A DNA stretch of 9,152 nucleotides, taken from contig JAEOSA010000069.1 in NCBI GenBank assembly GCA_016840595.1, forward strand, positions 1 through 9,152. The letters run 5' to 3'. The translations under genes and the position numbers were made by a program. Under the pieces are notes generated by a model, which saw only the letters and a list, made by a program, of their open reading frames with translations, did not search any database and was not told where the DNA came from. The DNA is from Candidatus Hermodarchaeota archaeon. GTDB lineage: Archaea; Asgardarchaeota; Hermodarchaeia; Hermodarchaeales; Hermodarchaeaceae. Below, in pieces: positions 6,132 to 9,152 of this stretch (position 1 is the first letter of the stretch; every line of letters begins with the position of its first letter).

Positions 6132-7103
6132 TTAAAGGTCCAATTCCTGAAGGATTGTATCTACCAGTTTACGGGCTGTTTCTTTCGTAGTATTCGATTC
6201 AGTACTCGGTTGATCTTGAATATCCTCAGGTAGTAATGGTAACCCTGCCAGTCTCCGAATTATGCTCGAAATCACATGCTGCGCCACGAACACCTCAGAA
6301 CCCCCTGATAAAAGAACCACAAGCCGTCCTGAACACACTTCAGCTGCTGCCTGAATTAAAATATCTGTCATAGCAGGAAATGCCCGAAGCGACAGATTGA
6401 ATCCCCCATAATCCTGCGCATGGGCATCATGACCCATATTCCACAGAATCATTTGTGCTCGACTTCGACGAGCCAATGGAGGAACCAACCGACGAACCGC
6501 TTCAACAAAGGATTCATCTCCACTACTACTCGGAAAAGGCACATCCACATGTCGATCAGTTGTGACATCCACTCGCTCACGGAAACTCGCCTCAAAATTC
6601 AAATGAAAGACACCCTCATCATCACCCAACGTGTCTCGAGTACCATCACCAGGATGAGGATCAGTATCCACAATGAAAAATTGCTTCACATCATGAACTT
6701 GTTGAAGATGCCGAACTAACAGGGCTGAATTATTATAATAACAAAAACCCCAGAATGAATCACGACTCGCATGATGCCCAGCACAGCCAGTGAATGCAAA
6801 AGCATTAGCTGCTTCACCAAGCCAGACAGCCTCTCCTGCCCTAACAGCTGCACCCCCCGACACTCTAGATGCTGGATCATATCCTGTTCCTTTCACTCGT
6901 GCAATATGGCCCTTGGTATGTACAGATAAAATCAAGTCTTCAGGGATGTCTAAGGCTTTTTCTACTATAACTTGAGGTGGGTCAAGAGTTCCGGTTTCTC
7001 GAAGATACTCAAATGCGGGTTGTACTCGCCCTGCAAGGACAGGATATCCTTCTAATGCCATAAGCGGATGATAAAGAACAAGCGTTTGTTTCTTCTCCAT
7101 CAT
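6132..7103 (-). CDS. histone-deacetylase-family hydrolase lacking the catalytic Tyr
   Basis: This 323-residue protein belongs to the arginase/HDAC fold family that removes acyl groups from acetyl-lysine or acetylated polyamines using zinc. Visible motifs in order: GCAGHHASRDSFWGFCYYNN (106-125), with the His pair H110/H111 that acts as general base; IVDTDPHPGDGT (144-155), giving zinc ligands D148 and H150; and WNMGHDAHAQDYGG (221-234), giving the third ligand D226. The family's GGY loop near the end reads LSGGSEV (265-271), so Ser269 replaces the transition-state Tyr. The usual HH after the second zinc ligand is HP (H150-P151). Class IIa HDACs also lack this Tyr and are weak on acetyl-lysine, so activity or substrate may differ. 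The length fits bacterial/archaeal HDAC-like proteins. The start is a double ATG with only a weak ribosome-binding site. It lies 33 bp after a small ORF on the same strand, probably in one transcript, and converges on the SMC operon with a 7-bp gap. Confidence 0.88.
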   Translation of the reverse strand: MMEKKQTLVLYHPLMALEGYPVLAGRVQPAFEYLRETGTLDPPQVIVEKALDIPEDLILSVHTKGHIARVKGTGYDPASRVSGGAAVRAGEAVWLGEAANAFAFTGCAGHHASRDSFWGFCYYNNSALLVRHLQQVHDVKQFFIVDTDPHPGDGTRDTLGDDEGVFHLNFEASFRERVDVTTDRHVDVPFPSSSGDESFVEAVRRLVPPLARRSRAQMILWNMGHDAHAQDYGGFNLSLRAFPAMTDILIQAAAEVCSGRLVVLLSGGSEVFVAQHVISSIIRRLAGLPLLPEDIQDQPSTESNTTKETARKLVDTILQELDL

Positions 7104-7136
7104 GAATCAGCTTTTTCAAGGTACTATCAATTGAAT

Positions 7137-7430
7137 CTAAATATATTGCCGCGGTATTCCAAGTTGAATACGAATTTTATCAGCAATAATATTTGGAGTC
7201 AATTCATAAACAGGTTCACTCACCCGTAAATAATAGGTAAGCACCCCATTTGACGCAATATAGTAATATCCTCTAGGTTCAGTTTTCCATCTGCTTTTGA
7301 TAATACCATGAATGACAGTTAATTCTTCTTCAGCCACAACTTCTTGGAACTGTTGAGAATCGAGACGGACCATTATTTGACCACTAACCAAGACATATCT
7401 TACTTCTAATTGTTTTTTCAATTTCCTCAA
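7137..7430 (-). CDS. small unrecognised protein upstream of the HDAC-like gene
   Basis: The 97-residue frame begins at TTG (7430) and a shorter 78-residue version begins at ATG 7373. I do not recognise a family. The sequence alternates likely strands (VRYVLVSGQIMVRL, residues 10-23; GYYYIASNGVLTYYLRV, 54-70) and ends with a helix-like stretch (TPNIIADKIRIQLGI, 78-92), which looks like a compact soluble alpha/beta protein. No signal peptide, membrane segment or metal-binding cluster is visible. It precedes the HDAC-like gene by 33 bp on the same strand, so the two are probably co-transcribed. A TATA-like ATTATAAG (minus strand, 7464-7457) lies about 27 bp upstream of the TTG, which would fit a leaderless start there. 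No good ribosome-binding site precedes either start, so the exact N-terminus is open and the gene itself is moderately supported. Confidence 0.5.
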   Translation of the reverse strand: MRKLKKQLEVRYVLVSGQIMVRLDSQQFQEVVAEEELTVIHGIIKSRWKTEPRGYYYIASNGVLTYYLRVSEPVYELTPNIIADKIRIQLGIPRQYI

Positions 7431-7456
7431 CCCTACGCCTGTATCGAAACTGCAAG

Positions 7457-7464
7457 CTTATAAT
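7457..7464 (-). promoter_or_regulatory. candidate TATA box for the small ORF and HDAC-like gene
   Basis: ATTATAAG on the minus strand, about 27 bp ahead of the TTG at 7430, is well placed for a leaderless or very short-leader transcript covering the small ORF and the HDAC-like gene. The BRE side is not strongly purine-rich, so confidence is modest. Confidence 0.3.
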
Positions 7465-7492
7465 CCTTGATAGTTATTTCAAATCAATCTAC

Positions 7493-7508
7493 AAGAAAAG
7501 GATATAAC
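7493..7508 (+). promoter_or_regulatory. archaeal BRE/TATA promoter of the Eis-like gene
   Basis: AAGAAAAGGATATAAC combines a purine-rich BRE-like run with the TATA-like ATATAA. It is 42-56 bp upstream of the ATG at 7549. A start site about 25 bp downstream would leave a leader of roughly 20 nt that contains AGGAAGGG (7536-7543). This is the clearest promoter in the window. Confidence 0.55.
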
Positions 7509-7548
7509 CATCAGAATAATTGTACTGATTCTACCAGGAAGGGATATC

Positions 7549-8745
7549 ATGGAAATCCGGAAAATCACAGCAAAGGACCGCAAGGCCTTGATGGATCTAT
7601 ACCGATACGCCTACACTGAATGGTCAGACCAGGAAGTAAAGGATGAAGAGCTTGAAGAAATCCTTACTCATGAAACCCTTGGCTTATTCGAAAATGGTCG
7701 GTTAGTCTCATCTATGCGAATCCATGAATTTCAACAATCAGTGCGAGGAGTGCTCAAGGATTGTGGTGGTATCGCAGGCGTGGCCAGTTATCCGGAAGCA
7801 CGTCATAAAGGCTATGTACGGCAACTCATGCTCGCCGGATTCAAAGAAATGTATGAGCAAGGACAATCCGTCAGCATGCTTGACCCCTTTAAACCAAGTT
7901 TCTATGCTAAATTTGGGTATGCAACAGCTAACGCTCCCTATCTCGTCAAAGCTCCTATAAAACATCTCAAGCATACAGGGAGAGAAAATCCGAATTCAGA
8001 TTGGAGCTATGAACGGTTACGTGCGGTTGACGCAAAAGATACTCTCTTGGAATTTATCCGAGAAATTGGTATAACCCAGTATCATGGATTCATAATTTTC
8101 AAATCTATTCCCGACGGAATGTGGAAACGCAGGGTCAAGGACAGCATTGTTATCTTTGTGAAATACAAAGGAGTGATTCAAGCGGCAAGCCGCTATCGAA
8201 TCAAAGGCGAACGAAGAGAAGGTCGTTGGGTATCAGAACTAACGGTAATAGACATATTATGGCGAACCCGAGAAGCAAGAATGAAGCTTTTTGACTTCTT
8301 TGCCACTCATCAGGATCAAATCAATGATATTCTCATTCATGCTCCGTTTGAAACGAGAGTAGAACATTGGTTTGAAGACGCCAGATTGACCATAGAACGG
8401 AAAGCCCCCTGGATGGTTCGGGTAATCGATGTTAGAAAAGCCGTTGAAAATCTTCCTGCAACAGGTGAGGATATGGTGACGCTAGAAATCTCTGATCCCG
8501 ATTGTGCTTGGAACAATGGTATATTCACAATTCAATCAGAGAAAAACTGTCTTCACATGAATAAGAGTTCCGGCAAACCAGTTGTGAAGCTTTCTATCAA
8601 GGCGTTTTCTTCTCTAGTCTATGGTACTCTTTCTGTGGAGGAATTAGAGTTTCAAGGGGAAAGTACTATCACTGAAGGTTGGGCTAGACACACGCTTCAA
8701 CGCTGGTTCCCTCTCCTTCCCCTCTACAACGTTGTGTACTTTTAG
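7549..8745 (+). CDS. Eis-like GNAT acetyltransferase with SCP2-type C-terminal domain
   Basis: This 398-residue protein matches the architecture of the Eis family (about 400 residues): an N-terminal GNAT domain, a second GNAT-like domain, and a C-terminal sterol-carrier-like domain. Visible motifs: the acetyl-CoA loop region GGIAGVASYPEARHKGYVRQ (73-92), then LDPFKPSFYAKFGYA (111-125), the typical Eis stretch with aromatic residues near the active site. The last residues are YNVVYF. In Mycobacterium Eis the C-terminal carboxylate of the final Phe acts as catalytic base, and the terminal F398 here is consistent with that. Family members acetylate lysines or amines on small molecules (aminoglycosides, polyamines) and proteins; the substrate here cannot be told. 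The start is set by AGGAAGGG at 7536-7543. It is monocistronic as far as visible, divergent from the small ORF/HDAC-like pair, and has no signal peptide or membrane segment. Confidence 0.88.
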   Translation: MEIRKITAKDRKALMDLYRYAYTEWSDQEVKDEELEEILTHETLGLFENGRLVSSMRIHEFQQSVRGVLKDCGGIAGVASYPEARHKGYVRQLMLAGFKEMYEQGQSVSMLDPFKPSFYAKFGYATANAPYLVKAPIKHLKHTGRENPNSDWSYERLRAVDAKDTLLEFIREIGITQYHGFIIFKSIPDGMWKRRVKDSIVIFVKYKGVIQAASRYRIKGERREGRWVSELTVIDILWRTREARMKLFDFFATHQDQINDILIHAPFETRVEHWFEDARLTIERKAPWMVRVIDVRKAVENLPATGEDMVTLEISDPDCAWNNGIFTIQSEKNCLHMNKSSGKPVVKLSIKAFSSLVYGTLSVEELEFQGESTITEGWARHTLQRWFPLLPLYNVVYF

Positions 8746-8832
8746 ATTCGTGTTCAGATGCGAGGCTTTTTAGGGAGAACTTCCTCTGAGTAGACTCCCC
8801 AAAATCATGAGCCTATCTGTCCGGTGAAATCT

Positions 8833-9152
8833 ATGAGTTTCGAGCTTCCCTTTGACAAAATTCAAGCCGCAATTCAAGAGAACCTTGACATTGAAGTAGA
8901 TGAAGCCACACGCACCATCAAACTCGAATTCAAGGGCAGTATCTACGAAGAAATTCCCTTTCAAGATATACTGGAAGACGAAGAGGGCTTGAAACGCATG
9001 TCCAAGAACCTCTTAGACGAAGAAATCAATTACACCTCTGAACCTCTTCCTGATGGAAAAGGCGTACTATTACATTTTGAAACCGAAGAAGATTTCAAAA
9101 AAATGCACGAGTTCATCAACGGCATTGTCTATGGTGAATTGCTGAAAGACTT
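8833..9152 (+). CDS. unrecognised acidic protein, 3' end beyond window
   Basis: An ATG at 8833 opens a frame that runs through the right edge, with 106 visible codons and no stop. GGTGAA at 8823-8828 is a good archaeal ribosome-binding site. The protein is strongly acidic (for example LEDEEGLKRMSKNLLDEE, 47-64) and looks like a soluble alpha/beta domain: a strand pair around IEVDEATRTIKLEF (20-33), a helix (46-62), then a strand VLLHFE (78-83) and a helix with EEDFKKMHEFINGIV (85-99). No family recognised. The codon pattern and ribosome-binding site support a real gene. It follows the Eis-like gene by 87 bp on the same strand. Confidence 0.6.
   Translation, partial: MSFELPFDKIQAAIQENLDIEVDEATRTIKLEFKGSIYEEIPFQDILEDEEGLKRMSKNLLDEEINYTSEPLPDGKGVLLHFETEEDFKKMHEFINGIVYGELLKD

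Noticed and set aside
8771..8800. Possible terminator hairpin after the Eis-like gene (GGGAG ... CTCCC)
   Set aside because: The stem is only 5 bp with a loop of about 20 nt and is not followed by a T-run; the T-run at 8765-8770 precedes it.

Overview
The window looks archaeal, most plausibly from an Asgard-type lineage. Ribosome-binding sites are of the GGAGGTGA / GGTGA kind, candidate promoters have a purine-rich BRE followed by a TATA-like box, and the gene content includes several relatives of eukaryotic proteins: an E2-like ubiquitin-conjugating fold, a ubiquitin-like protein, an Smc5/6-type SMC and a histone-deacetylase-family enzyme. The lineage is an inference from gene content; no marker gene is present. 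Coding density is high and no mobile element, CRISPR array, tRNA or rRNA was seen.

Region 1 (1-1109, minus strand) holds two genes of a ubiquitin-like conjugation module. The first is a 108-aa beta-grasp (Ubl) protein. The second is an E2-like UBC-fold protein that runs off the left edge and ends, in the visible part, in three repeated RILD motifs. Region 2 (1110-1303) is a divergent intergenic region with a near-perfect 18-bp palindrome and a similar BRE/TATA-like element on each side.

Region 3 (1304-6124, plus strand) is the centrepiece: four translationally coupled genes. They are an SMC ATPase with Smc6-like and Smc5-like sequence hallmarks, a kleisin-position protein (Nse4-like by context), a tandem winged-helix KITE protein with a MAGE/Nse3-like GPR signature, and a small Cys/His-rich zinc protein in the place of the Nse1 RING. 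Together they form a compact, apparently single-SMC Smc5/6-like complex. Its divergent pairing with Ubl and E2-like genes echoes the eukaryotic Smc5/6 complex, whose Nse1 and Nse2 subunits are ubiquitin and SUMO ligases.

Region 4 (6132-7430, minus strand) converges on the SMC operon with a 7-bp gap. It encodes a histone-deacetylase-fold hydrolase that keeps the zinc ligands but lacks the catalytic Tyr, preceded by a small unrecognised ORF. Region 5 (7431-9152, plus strand) has an Eis-like GNAT/SCP2 acetyltransferase behind a clear archaeal promoter, then the start of an acidic unrecognised protein cut by the right edge.

Working model (inference): a DNA-entrapping SMC complex, possibly assembled or regulated by Ubl modification, encoded next to (de)acetylation enzymes that may be unrelated to it.
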